A stretch of 64,000 nt of DNA from an uncultured Lachnospiraceae bacterium. Its GTDB lineage: Bacteria; Bacillota; Clostridia; Lachnospirales; Lachnospiraceae. Of the stretch, positions 8,320 through 16,900 are shown piece after piece. The position numbers were made by a program, and so were the translations under genes. Position 1 is the first letter of the stretch. Each line of letters starts with the position of its first letter. The notes beneath the pieces are model-generated. The model had not been told where the DNA came from and ran no database searches. It saw only the letters and a program-made list of their open reading frames with translations. The stretch covers positions 187,880-251,879 of the forward strand of contig CAJTPS010000002.1 of assembly GCA_910578555.1 (NCBI GenBank), given 5' to 3'.

Positions 8320-8658
8320 ATGACAGCAACAACAGTAAGCGTTATTGCGGCGGTTATCAGCGCATTATCGCTTTTATCAATGATTTACTTTAACTTTAAG
8401 AGCGGAAAGCGAACAGAAACGAAAGACACAGAGGAATACACAAAAGAACGGATTGAGGAAATTAAGGAAAGAACCAAAGAAAACGCAATGATAAGCGGAA
8501 AACTTGACCTTATCAATTTGAGTAATCAGGAGATTAAGGAGCAGATTTCTTCTCTTATGAAAAAAGTTGACGCTCACGGCGACAGACTGACCAAAGTAGA
8601 GGAAAGTCTTGTTACGGCATGGAAACGGATTGATGAAATTATTGAAAAGATTGAGTAA
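8320..8658 (+). CDS. XhlA-like membrane-anchored coiled-coil protein
   Basis: 112 residues: one N-terminal membrane segment (about residues 4-25, SVIAAVISALSLLSMIYFNF) followed by a long charged coiled coil. This is the design of XhlA/hemolysin-type accessory holins of Firmicutes phages. GGAAAGG lies 13 nt upstream. It is paired with the holin gene 15 nt downstream. Confidence 0.65.
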   Translation: MTATTVSVIAAVISALSLLSMIYFNFKSGKRTETKDTEEYTKERIEEIKERTKENAMISGKLDLINLSNQEIKEQISSLMKKVDAHGDRLTKVEESLVTAWKRIDEIIEKIE

Positions 8659-8673
8659 GGAGGATGACGAATA

Positions 8674-8886
8674 ATGAAAAATATTTTTACAAAAAATTGG
8701 TGGCACGCAAGCATTATCAGATGTATTAAAACAATCGCTCAAACTGCAATTGCCACAATCGGTACAGCGGCGGCACTCGGTAATGTGGATTGGATTATGG
8801 TAGCGTCCGCTTCTGCACTTGCAGGAATTTTGTCTATTCTGACAAGCATTGCAGGACTGCCAGAGGTTAAGGAGGACAAACCATGA
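8674..8886 (+). CDS. Holin, r1t-like
   Basis: 70 residues with two hydrophobic helices (IAQTAIATIGTAAALG and WIMVASASALAGILSILTSI) joined by a short turn and a charged tail, matching r1t-type phage holins that time lysis by permeabilising the membrane. AAGGAGG precedes the ATG. It sits in the head-tail module about 18 kb upstream of the endolysin. Confidence 0.8.
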   Translation: MKNIFTKNWWHASIIRCIKTIAQTAIATIGTAAALGNVDWIMVASASALAGILSILTSIAGLPEVKEDKP

Positions 8887-9038
8887 TTGAGATAATCACA
8901 AAAGGCGGAAGAATTTTTACATATGATAAAAACGAATATGAGTGTCAGTACGACAAGAAGGCTGTCTTGATATTCAAAAGCGGAGAAATTGTTGCCCTTT
9001 ACAATTTAGACGTTGTGGCAACGCTTTCTGTTAAATAG
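8883..9038 (+). CDS. Small hypothetical protein
   Basis: 51 residues; ATG overlaps the holin stop (ATGA-type junction) and GGAGG lies within the end of the holin gene, so it is translationally coupled. Mixed beta-strand pattern (IEIITKGGRIFTY and further), no membrane segment, no family recognised. Confidence 0.65.
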   Translation: MIEIITKGGRIFTYDKNEYECQYDKKAVLIFKSGEIVALYNLDVVATLSVK

Positions 9039-9049
9039 GGGGCGATTTT

Positions 9050-9574
9050 ATAAGAACCCTCCTAAAAAACAAGCAATCCATGAAATACGCCCTCCAAATC
9101 GGAGAAGTTCCAATCTACAACCGTGACGAAAACGGCGAAATTATCTACGAATATTACGAGGACAGTGACGGAAATATCATCTATTACCTTGATGAAAACG
9201 GGAATAAAATACCGTCCGAAACTGGGGAATCGAAAATTATCTATGGAACGCCGCGGGAATTTGACGCTAACATAGCAGAATCCGGCGGCGAGGCAGAGGC
9301 ACAGACTTTCGGCTTGTCCGTAGCTGATTATGAGGCGGTGGCGCTCTATAGTAAAGGAGAATACCCGATTGTGATAGGCGCGCTTGTATGGCGTGACAGT
9401 GAGCCGAAATGCGAATATGAACATGAAGTTCCGTTTGAGATTGAAAATGATAAGGGAGAAAAAGAAACGGTATATTCTACTGTTCCAGACGAATTTTCTG
9501 CTGATTTCAGAGTTATCAAAACGCCAACGTCACAGAATTTTACAAGGGCAATTTTAAAGGCGATAGTAAAATAA
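9050..9574 (+). CDS. Conserved phage structural-region protein with probable ATA start
   Basis: 174 residues if initiated at ATA 9050. This start has AGGGGG 7 nt upstream (9037-9042) and gives an N-terminus (I/M)RTLLKNKQSMKYALQIGEV resembling what I recall of related phage proteins; the first ATG in frame, at 9080, has no ribosome site. The protein carries acidic YD-type stretches and a beta-rich C-terminus. It is likely a head-tail or tail-associated component by position. Start call is an inference. Confidence 0.65.
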   Translation: MRTLLKNKQSMKYALQIGEVPIYNRDENGEIIYEYYEDSDGNIIYYLDENGNKIPSETGESKIIYGTPREFDANIAESGGEAEAQTFGLSVADYEAVALYSKGEYPIVIGALVWRDSEPKCEYEHEVPFEIENDKGEKETVYSTVPDEFSADFRVIKTPTSQNFTRAILKAIVK

Positions 9575-9603
9575 GAAAGACAGATAGAAAGGAAGATAGA
9601 AAA

Positions 9604-9945
9604 ATGATTTTACAGTATAAAGGATTTAATAATAATTGGTCTTACGAGGAAGCAGAAACTATTACACTTGCTACGGTTGAAGTAACCAAGGCAAAAATAG
9701 AAGCAAATGACAGTGACGAAGAACTCTGCTTGATAAAAGACATTTCAGAGAAAATCGACCAAGAAATACGGGAAGCTACAAACTGTGCAAATATTACCTA
9801 TGTCACAAAAAAACCAATTTATGAACTTGGATATGTAAAAGTTGCAATGCTTTCAGACAAAAGCAAAGACTGCACCTATGTGTTTGATATGAATACAGAG
9901 GTTTATCTACTTAACAACAGTGGCAAAACAGTCAGAAAGGTGTGA
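9604..9945 (+). CDS. Hypothetical phage protein
   Basis: 113 residues, beta-rich, ribosome site AAGGAAG 8-9 nt upstream. No family recognised. It is a same-strand member of the head-tail cluster and ends 8 nt before the next chosen start. Confidence 0.6.
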   Translation: MILQYKGFNNNWSYEEAETITLATVEVTKAKIEANDSDEELCLIKDISEKIDQEIREATNCANITYVTKKPIYELGYVKVAMLSDKSKDCTYVFDMNTEVYLLNNSGKTVRKV

Positions 9946-9953
9946 AGTGGCAC

Positions 9954-10319
9954 ATGGAAAAGAAAACAGTAAATATTCTTGGAACGGAATACAAGATTGA
10001 GAAAAAGGCGTACAAGGATGAGCCTGTATTTGAGAAAAAGAGAATTGACGGATATTGTGACAGTTTTCAAAAACTGATTGTATTTTGCGACCTTGATACA
10101 TTTGACCGTTGGGACGATGAGTCAGATATGACAAAACGAGAGTGTGAAAAGGAAATTTTACGTCACGAAATTACACACGCGTTTTTAACAGAAAGCGGAC
10201 TGGCGGACAGTTCAAATCCAACAGACGGTGCATGGGCGAAGAATGAAGAAATGGTTGACTGGTTCGCAATCCAATCATCAAAAATCTTCAAGGTGTTTCA
10301 GGAATTGGATGTTTTGTAG
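9954..10319 (+). CDS. HExxH putative zinc metallopeptidase
   Basis: 121 residues with a metal site HEITH in the context EILRHEITHAFLTESGL and a downstream acidic helix (NEEMVDWFAIQ), as in minimal gluzincin or SprT/ImmA-like folds. ATG 9954 is preferred over the GTG at 9942, which is too close to AAGG. Such small peptidases occur in Firmicutes phage late regions; a role in head maturation or host protein cleavage is only a guess. Confidence 0.65.
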   Translation: MEKKTVNILGTEYKIEKKAYKDEPVFEKKRIDGYCDSFQKLIVFCDLDTFDRWDDESDMTKRECEKEILRHEITHAFLTESGLADSSNPTDGAWAKNEEMVDWFAIQSSKIFKVFQELDVL

Positions 10320-10329
10320 GAGGTAGGTC

Positions 10330-10473
10330 ATGAAACAGTTTTTAGAATGGATAAAGGATTTATTCTGTCTGCATTGTGAAGATTGCGGAGGAAGAATGGA
10401 AAGTGAATTTTTCGGCATGGAAATAGACCATATGGTTTATAAGTGCCAGAAATGCGGAAAAGAGTGGATTTGA
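10330..10473 (+). CDS. Zinc-ribbon microprotein
   Basis: 47 residues with two CxxC pairs (HCEDCGG and YKCQKCGKEW), a four-cysteine zinc ribbon. Ribosome site AGGAGG precedes the ATG. It ends one base before the following gene, so the two are coupled. Function unknown. Confidence 0.65.
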   Translation: MKQFLEWIKDLFCLHCEDCGGRMESEFFGMEIDHMVYKCQKCGKEWI

Positions 10474-10474
10474 T

Positions 10475-11005
10475 ATGGCAAAGAAAACCCTTAAAGTCGA
10501 CCTGTCAATTTCTTCAATCATAAATCTCCAAAATGAATTGGAGAAATACCGTGATGGCCTAACCTACAAAGCCAGACTTCTTGCGGAAAAACTTAGCGAG
10601 CGTGGTGTAGAAATCGCCAGGGTGCAGATAGCCGACCTTGATGCAATCTTTACTGGTGAACTGATACAGAGTTTGCACAGCGAGTACAAGGGAAGTATGC
10701 AGTATGGGGCGATATTTGCGGTGGTTACAGACTCCAAGCACTGTGCCTATGTTGAGTTCGGCACAGGACAGCGAGGTGAGGACAAACCATATCCTTATCC
10801 CTTGCCAGAGGGAGTAAGCTGGGATTACAATGTCGGAAAGACAATAAGGCAGAACCCGGTAACAGGTCGCTATTTTTGGTTCTATCCGGGACAGGACGGG
10901 AAATGGCATTATACAGAGGGAATGCCCGCCCGTCCTTTTCTTCATAATACAAGCATGGAACTGATAAGAGAAGTGCCGAAGATAGCGAAGGAGATATTTA
11001 AGTAA
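10475..11005 (+). CDS. HK97 gp10-like head-tail joining protein
   Basis: 176 residues. The phrases CAYVEFGTGQRG and MPARPFLHNTSMEL are the family marks of HK97-gp10-like proteins at the neck of siphoviruses. An insert with GRYFWFYPGQDGKWHYTEG enlarges the usual fold. Next to tail-completion and tail-tube genes as expected. Confidence 0.85.
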   Translation: MAKKTLKVDLSISSIINLQNELEKYRDGLTYKARLLAEKLSERGVEIARVQIADLDAIFTGELIQSLHSEYKGSMQYGAIFAVVTDSKHCAYVEFGTGQRGEDKPYPYPLPEGVSWDYNVGKTIRQNPVTGRYFWFYPGQDGKWHYTEGMPARPFLHNTSMELIREVPKIAKEIFK

Positions 11006-11017
11006 AGGAGAATAATC

Positions 11018-11251
11018 ATGGTTAAAACAAAAATCATCGAAACAACAGAGAAATACGACAAGGACGGAAAACTTGTTGAAAAGATTGCAAGAGAGGAAAC
11101 TTCGGAAGATGATGAAAATCATGTTCCTATCTGCCCAAATCCGAGCTTTAATGGCTTTGTAGTTCATACAAATCCGCCATATTACTCATATTGTGGAACA
11201 AAATGCGAAAGTCAATCATCAATCGGAATAGGGCAAGAAAATCATGCTTGA
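11018..11251 (+). CDS. Small hypothetical protein
   Basis: 77 residues after AAAGGAG. The N-terminal half is lysine/glutamate rich; the C-terminal half contains CPNPSF and CGTKCES, possibly a zinc site. It overlaps the next gene by 8 nt. No family recognised. Confidence 0.5.
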   Translation: MVKTKIIETTEKYDKDGKLVEKIAREETSEDDENHVPICPNPSFNGFVVHTNPPYYSYCGTKCESQSSIGIGQENHA

Positions 11252-11639
11252 CAGCATAGAAACACAAGTATTTTCGCTGATAAAAGCAAAGTTTTCCACA
11301 AAGATAAAAGCGAAATACAAAGACCTAAATTTTACCACAAGCGACATGTCATCCACAAAACCTAAGTTTCCGACAGTGTACATACACATGATTGATTCGC
11401 AGGAAGTGGGTTCGGATTTAGAAGGAACATCAATACCGGGAGTTAATGCAGCGTTTCAAGTTGATGTTTCTGACAACCAAAATAACAGCAGGACAGACGA
11501 AGTGGCAAGAGAAATTTTGAGGATAATGAAAAGCATGAGATTCAAACCAATGCCAATGCCGATGCACAATAACACTGGGGATGTATATATAACCACGGCA
11601 AGGTACAAAAGAGTGATAGGCGACGGAGACATTTTATAA
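11244..11639 (+). CDS. Tail terminator / tail completion protein
   Basis: 131 residues with alpha-beta layout (IETQVFSLIKAKF, FPTVYIHMIDSQEV, FQVDVSDN) like lambda gpU/HK97 gp11-type tail terminators, and located just before the tail tube gene. Assignment is from position and pattern. Confidence 0.65.
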   Translation: MLDSIETQVFSLIKAKFSTKIKAKYKDLNFTTSDMSSTKPKFPTVYIHMIDSQEVGSDLEGTSIPGVNAAFQVDVSDNQNNSRTDEVAREILRIMKSMRFKPMPMPMHNNTGDVYITTARYKRVIGDGDIL

Positions 11640-11650
11640 CAGTTAATCAG

Positions 11651-11676
11651 AGAGCAGGAATGCTCTTATTTTTTTG
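11651..11676 (+). terminator. Stem-loop with strong U-tract before the major tail gene
   Basis: AGAGCA (11651-11656), GGAA tetraloop, TGCTCT (11661-11666), then TATTTTTTT. A good intrinsic terminator shape just 12 nt before the ribosome site of the most abundant tail protein, so more likely an RNA 5'-end stabiliser or partial attenuator. Confidence 0.6.
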
Positions 11677-11699
11677 AAAAAAATAAGGAGGAATGAATT

Positions 11700-12194
11700 A
11701 TGGCAGTAGCAATTTATATGTCAACAGCTGGTATGAATTTGACATATGGCGTAGAAACAACGCCGGGAGAAAAACCTTCCGCATTCAAAATCATCCAAGG
11801 CGTGACAAGCCTTGGCGAAATCAGTTCCGAAAAGGAACAGATTGAGGTAACACCGCTTTCGGCAGAAGAATACAAAGAGTATGTAGGAGGCTTGGCAGAC
11901 CCGGGCGGAACATGGGAGGTTGGCTTTAATGAGTCAAACGCATTACACGAAGAATGGGCAACAATTATGTCTGAGTATAAGACGGCGATTGCTTCAGGAA
12001 ACAGAATGTGGTTTGGCGCATACCATCCGAGGCATGACGAGGAGTTCTTTATCGTCGGAGAGCCAAATGCCCTTGGATTTGGAGGCGCAGAAGTGTCTTC
12101 TGCGTTTTCGAATACTGGAAGAATCACAATCAATAAGGTTGAGGGGTGGTCAAGTGCTATTGCACCGACGGATTCAACACCGGGGGAACCGTAA
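11700..12194 (+). CDS. Major tail protein (tail tube subunit)
   Basis: 164 residues, beta-rich, with typical TPGEKPSAFKIIQGVTSLGE N-terminus and EQIEVTPLSAEEYKEYVGGL, as in Firmicutes phage tube proteins. ATAAGGAGG lies upstream. A -1 frameshift signal at the last codons (12182-12256) would replace the terminal EP with a basic 31-residue extension ending at the TAA of 12278-12280. Confidence 0.88.
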   Translation: MAVAIYMSTAGMNLTYGVETTPGEKPSAFKIIQGVTSLGEISSEKEQIEVTPLSAEEYKEYVGGLADPGGTWEVGFNESNALHEEWATIMSEYKTAIASGNRMWFGAYHPRHDEEFFIVGEPNALGFGGAEVSSAFSNTGRITINKVEGWSSAIAPTDSTPGEP

Positions 12195-12280
12195 GCTATT
12201 CGTCAAGAAGGACGGCAAAACGTAAGGCTACGACGAATAGCGAGGATGGGGTAGCCGAGACAACAGAAGATTTGTATTAA
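12182..12280 (+). promoter_or_regulatory. -1 frameshift signal and extended 3' reading frame of the major tail gene
   Basis: Slippery stretch G GGG GAA (12182-12188), 6-nt spacer, then a perfect 10-bp stem (12195-12204 with 12232-12241). Six loop bases (12226-12231, GGCTAC) can pair with 12251-12256 (GTAGCC), giving an H-type pseudoknot. Slipping back one base after GGG yields ...TPGGTVSYSSRRTAKRK... to the stop at 12278. The second codon of the heptamer re-pairs imperfectly, so efficiency may be low. Confidence 0.65.
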
Positions 12281-12354
12281 CAAATGTGATTGGGGCGGAC
12301 TACGGTCTGGCCCTTTCCCATAACAGCAGTTAAGAAAGGGAAAGGTGAAATATT

Positions 12355-12792
12355 ATGAAATTAAGAATCGGAGAAAATGAGTACAGCATTAAATTCGCAT
12401 ATAAACCCACACTGAAAGAGCGCATTGTTTCAAAGTTTGTAAGGTATTCAAGGGAACTTAGCAAAGGTGATGGGATGGACTTTGAAAAGATAGAGGATAT
12501 GCTTTTGTTCTTGCCAGAAGCGCTTCTGGTAGGGTTACAGGTGCATCATAAAGATTTTGCATATGACTGCGATACGGGGGATGGAAAGAAAGAGAAATTG
12601 GACAAGGCATTTGCGCTTGTAGAACAGTACATGGACAGCGAAGAAGCGGATGTTACGTGGTTCTTCAATCGGTTACAGGAGGCACTGTTGCAAGACTCTT
12701 TTTTGAGAAGCCTGTTCCAGAAGGAGCAGAAGAAGCAGGAAGAAGCGGAAATGAGGCCAAATCTTACCGTAGTAGGAGAAACAGAGAATTAA
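12355..12792 (+). CDS. Tail assembly chaperone, gpG-like
   Basis: 145 residues; coats the tape measure during tail assembly. Position between tail tube and tape measure, helical composition and a frameshift overlap with the next frame define it. AGGTG precedes the ATG. A small stem-loop (about 12293-12313) lies in the leader. Confidence 0.82.
   Translation: MKLRIGENEYSIKFAYKPTLKERIVSKFVRYSRELSKGDGMDFEKIEDMLLFLPEALLVGLQVHHKDFAYDCDTGDGKKEKLDKAFALVEQYMDSEEADVTWFFNRLQEALLQDSFLRSLFQKEQKKQEEAEMRPNLTVVGETEN
12699..12729 (+). promoter_or_regulatory. Programmed -1 frameshift site joining gpG and gpT
   Basis: Canonical heptamer T TTT TTG (12699-12705) in the gpG frame, 6-nt spacer (12706-12711) and a 7-bp stem (CTGTTCC 12712-12718, GGAGCAG 12723-12729, one G.U) closed by the tetraloop AGAA. 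This matches the textbook X XXY YYZ plus stem design, and the -1 frame downstream is the gpT-like frame. Confidence 0.82.
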
Positions 12793-13199
12793 CATGGGAG
12801 CTGTACTGCGATGAAATACGGCCGTACTGGCTTCTGGCAACAAAAGGCTACGGATTTACTGTAAATGATATTGATTGGTCGTCTCCGGCAGATTTGGAAC
12901 CTTACAGAAGAGCATATGAACTGGAAATGAAGAACAAAGACACACTCATGCACAATATGGGGCTGTATAACAAGATGGCCTTTGATGTTGTGATGGCGAA
13001 CTTTGGCGCAGGACTGGCGGGAAAACGTGGGAAAGCGGAATACCTCGACAAACCAATCTATCAGTTGTTGGAAGAAAAAGAGTACGAAAAGAAAAACGAC
13101 AGAAAAGAATACAAAGGAATGACAAAAGAAGAAAAAGAAGACGCTGAGTGGAAACGGGCAAAGAATTTCTTTAATTCCTTGAAGTCAAGACTTGGTTAA
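12705..13199 (+). CDS. gpT-like extension of the tail chaperone (made by -1 frameshift)
   Basis: The -1 frame after the slippery site encodes 164 residues, so the fusion product would have 281. The segment RELTWELYCDEIRPYWLLAT and the later MGLYNKMAFDVVMANFGAG are what gpGT C-terminal parts look like; they recruit tail tube protein to the tape measure. The frame has no ribosome site of its own. Confidence 0.82.
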   Translation, partial: EKPVPEGAEEAGRSGNEAKSYRSRRNRELTWELYCDEIRPYWLLATKGYGFTVNDIDWSSPADLEPYRRAYELEMKNKDTLMHNMGLYNKMAFDVVMANFGAGLAGKRGKAEYLDKPIYQLLEEKEYEKKNDRKEYKGMTKEEKEDAEWKRAKNFFNSLKSRLG

Positions 13200-13205
13200 G
13201 CACAG

Positions 13206-13238
13206 GGCGGTATGGAGTCACAACCATTCCGCCTTTTT
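13206..13238 (+). terminator. Terminator-like stem-loop after the tail chaperones
   Basis: GGCGG-T-ATGG (13206-13215) pairs with CCAT-T-CCGCC (13224-13233) with one T.T mismatch, followed by TTTTTAA. It could reduce transcription from chaperones into the following region. Confidence 0.65.
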
Positions 13239-13327
13239 AATGCGCCGAAAATATATAACCAGAACGGTTCAGAAATGACGCTTAGTAGGGTTGTTCGGTG
13301 CGGAAACTCAAAAAGGTTGGTGATAAT

Positions 13328-13600
13328 ATGTCAACAATAGATACAAGCAAAGAGTCTTATAGAAATATAGGAATAAATCTATCTGACGAGCAATACCAGA
13401 ATTTATTTTATCTCAATATACTCGCTAGCGGAAAAGATAACAAAGACATACCTGTTCATTTTATCTTGATGACATTAAAAGCACTTGGATTAATTCCAAC
13501 CGAACAAATGCGAGAAGTAAGCGATAGCGAGACCGCTTATGATTCCAAGGATATATGTGAGGATGAACTTCAACAGTCTGTAGGAGTTTTTAAGAAATAG
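13328..13600 (+). CDS. Hypothetical protein between chaperones and tape measure
   Basis: 90 residues from ATG 13328, which has AAAAGG upstream; a GTG at 13298 would add ten residues. The N-terminus (NIGINLSDEQYQNLFYLNIL) is vaguely like a ribbon-helix-helix protein. It comes after a terminator-like hairpin and is convergent with a minus-strand gene, so it may belong to a moron cassette. Confidence 0.55.
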   Translation: MSTIDTSKESYRNIGINLSDEQYQNLFYLNILASGKDNKDIPVHFILMTLKALGLIPTEQMREVSDSETAYDSKDICEDELQQSVGVFKK

Positions 13601-13623
13601 CAAAGCAATTTTCTTTTTGGGGC

Positions 13624-13833
13624 TTACATATGCATATTTTCTGTTTGAAGTAACACGAAAGTATCTAAATCAATATTTTGGATATAGCCGTAAGAAAACA
13701 AAGAGTTTATTAGGTCGCTCTTTTCTATATCAGTATATTTTTGTATACTACGCATTTTCCCATACGAAACACAGCCGTTTTCGTCACAAACGGAAATCAA
13801 AAGACCTAAAAAATCGTTTTCTGATTTATTCAT
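13624..13833 (-). CDS. Minus-strand moron, small winged-helix-like protein
   Basis: 69 residues read against the late genes (MNKSENDFLGLLISVCDENG and on, with a helical ISQ-like core YGKMRSIQKYTDIEKSDL). AAGGAG lies 8 nt before the ATG (13831-13833), and an extended -10 promoter (TGTTATAAT, minus strand, 13864-13872) lies 30 nt further up. The overlapping plus-strand reading frame has no ribosome site. Function unknown; expression during lysogeny is likely. Confidence 0.7.
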   Translation of the reverse strand: MNKSENDFLGLLISVCDENGCVSYGKMRSIQKYTDIEKSDLINSLFSYGYIQNIDLDTFVLLQTENMHM

Positions 13834-13863
13834 ATAAATTTTCTCCTTAGTATTTTTAGGAGC

Positions 13864-13872
13864 ATTATAACA
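13864..13872 (-). promoter_or_regulatory. Extended -10 promoter of the minus-strand moron
   Basis: TGTTATAAT on the minus strand, 30 nt before the moron start codon. No convincing -35 at 17 bp; an extended -10 promoter can do without one. Confidence 0.6.
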
Positions 13873-13888
13873 CATATATAAACATTCG

Positions 13889-13913
13889 GCACCCGCAACA
13901 GGGTGCTTTTCTT
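13889..13913 (+). terminator. Stem-loop before the tape measure gene
   Basis: GCACCC (13889-13894), 6-nt loop, GGGTGC (13901-13906), then TTTTCTT. Lies about 30 nt before the tape measure ATG and just upstream of the minus-strand promoter. Confidence 0.55.
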
Positions 13914-13938
13914 ATGCGCAAAAGGCAGGTGAGAAGTC

Positions 13939-16900
13939 ATGGCGGAAATAGATTCTTTAGAGATATCAATACAGAGCAACATAGAAAAAGTAAATAAAAA
14001 CATGGACTTGCTCATCAAGAAAATGGGAATTGTCGCACAAGGAATCTCTGCCATCGGAAGCAATAAAGGTCTTGATGAATTTATAAAGACCGCAAAGACC
14101 GCTTCTGAAAGCATGGGGAATATGGAATCGGAAATTTCTAAGTCCATGAAACCTATAGAGGAACAAGCAAAAAAGATTTCTAGAACTTTTGAACAGGTAA
14201 AAGAATCATTCAAAGATTTAGGAAAAGGATTTAAGGTTTCCGGTGGCATTGTGGATATTCAGAAATCTTTGCAGAGATATGAGAATGAACTAGAAAAAGC
14301 AAAGTTAAAAGAACAGGAATTGTCTTCCAAAGACATGACAGACAGCAAAGGATATCGGGACGCTGTTGCGGATATAGCAAAATATGAGAATGTCATTGAA
14401 AGCCTTAAAAAACAGCTTGAATCAATAAATAAAATACAGGTGACGGCAAAGATAAGGATTGACGGAAGAGAATCGGGAGAAAGATATCTTGTAGAGTTTA
14501 AAAAAGAAATCACAGACTTTAAAAAAGATATAGGAACGATAAGTGAAGCCTACGGCGGTATAGAAAATGTTCCTAAAGGCGGATTAGATATACCGATTGA
14601 AAATCTAACATCAAGCCTTGCGGAGCTTAAGGCTGCATATCCACAGGCAACAAATGTAATTTCTGCATTTGAAGAAGAATTGAAAAATTTGCAGAATATC
14701 TCATCTAAACTTACAAAAGAACAAATTAAAGTTAAAGTAGACGAAAAACCAATCAAAACAGCCACACAAAGTATAAGAGAAAGAATAGAATCCTTATCAG
14801 ATCTTTTTAAAGAATCTGGCAAGGATTTTGTATTTTCTGGAAACACAGAACAGCTTGAGAAACAAATACAAAAAGTTAATGCAGAGTTAGACGGTCTTTT
14901 TAATCGACAAGATAAGATGATTGAATTAGGAAAGGTTAATACAGAACCTTTCAAAAATCTTGTCAGAGATATCGAAAATGCAAGAAACAGACTTGAGATT
15001 CTGGAAAATTCAAGACCGGAAGCATTAAACAGAACTTTACAGGAAAATGCAGAAAAAGCAAGGGCTGCCGCAGAACAATTAAAAGTTTTTGAGGGGAAAT
15101 TGGGAAAATTGCAAGTTCCGCCGATAGATGAAACAAATCTAAAAAAGCTACAAACTTCATTAAAAAAGACAGAAGAAAATCTCGAAAAACTTCGTTTCAA
15201 ACTTGCAAATGGTATTGCACTTGGAAAAATTTCTGCGAATATAGATGATTCTGGATATCGGAATCTGAGGGAACAGATTGTACTGACCGAAAAACAGGCA
15301 GAAGCATTAAGAGAAAAAATAGGAAATATCGGCGTATTTGAACGCTTGAAACAGTCAATGTCCGGCGCGTCTTCCAGTAGCAAGCAGTTGCAAAAGGCAT
15401 TTTCCGGATTATATGCAACGCTGAAAAAGATTGAAAAAGGCATAATGTCCGTTCTTTCCAAGATTGGAAAACTGATAAAATCAATGTTTTCACTTGGAAC
15501 TGCAACAAAGAAGTCGAGCGGAGGGTTCAATTTTGGCTTAAAGACCATCCTAAAGTATGGGTTTGGAATCAGAAGCCTTTATATTCTTGTAAATAAGCTA
15601 AAGAAAGCTGTCCGAGAGGGGATGGAAAACCTCATACAGTACAGCGAAAGAACGAATGTAAGCGTATCTACTCTAAATAGCTCTCTTAGCCAGTTTAAGA
15701 ACGCTTCTGCGGCGGCATTTGCGCCTATATTAAATACAATCGCTCCTGCACTGAATCAGCTTATACAGATTTTTATCCGTGCCACAAATGCAGTGAATCA
15801 GTTTTTATCTGCGCTTACAGGGAGCGACACATGGATTAAGGCAAAATATAATTATGAAGATGTAGCAGATAAGATTTATGGTGCGGCAGACGCGGCGAAA
15901 GGAGCATTACAGCCGTTTGATAAACTGAATAACCTTACCACGCAAAAGGATGCGGGAGCGGGCGGCGTGAATCCGGGAGATATGTTTGAGACTGTGCCGG
16001 TCAGTGATAAAATCAAGGATTTTGCGGATAAGGTAAAAGACATCCTTGAAAAGCTATTTGCACCGCTAAAAGAGGCGTGGGGCAGAGAGGGCAAGTTTGT
16101 CATGGATTCATGGAAATATGCCCTTGATGAAGTCTGGAAGCTGATTAAGGACATAGGAAGAGATTTCTTAACTGTATGGCAACAAGAAAAGACCATAAAA
16201 ATATTTGAAGATATTTTACACATTATAGGGGATATTGGTCTTGTAATAGGACACCTTGCAAGAAACTTTAGAGAGGCTTGGAACGAAAACGAAACAGGAT
16301 TACATATCCTTGAAAACATTAGGGATATCATAGGAGTAATCGTCCACAACATACGACTTGCCGCGGATTTTACGGTAGAATGGGCTGACAAGCTGAACTT
16401 TTCTCCTATCTTGCAGGCAATAGAACGGTTTACGGAATCACTGATTCCTGTAGCGGACGCATTAAGCGGCGTAATGATGGACTTTTACACAATGGTACTG
16501 TTACCGCTTGCGAAGTGGACGGTTGAAAAAGGATTGCCAGAGTTACTTGATGTGTTTACGGCATTCAATGAAAAGGTAGATTGGGGGAGATTAAGAGAAA
16601 ACCTTGCGGAGTTCTGGCGGCACTTAGAGCCATTCGCAGAAACTATAGGAGAGGGGCTTATCATCTTCATAGAGCGCGTTTCCGATGCGATAGCAAACTT
16701 TATCAACAGCGAGACTTTTGTTAACTTCCTACACGCCGTAGAGGACTGGATGGACTCTGTAACACCAGAGGATGTTGCGGACGGGATAGAGAATCTAGCA
16801 AAGGCGTTTATTGTATTTAAGGTTGCATGTATAGCTTTGCAAGGAATTTTAGCAGGGTTTGATTTTGCAACAAAATTAGAACTTATATCCACAACACTTA

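Noticed and set aside
13617..13850. Plus-strand 77-codon frame after the chaperone region
   Set aside because: No ribosome site; the minus-strand gene in the same place has one plus a promoter.
14550..15548. 332-codon open frame on the minus strand inside the tape measure gene
   Set aside because: Antisense shadow: no ribosome site, and the plus-strand frame has clear coiled-coil coding and family motifs.
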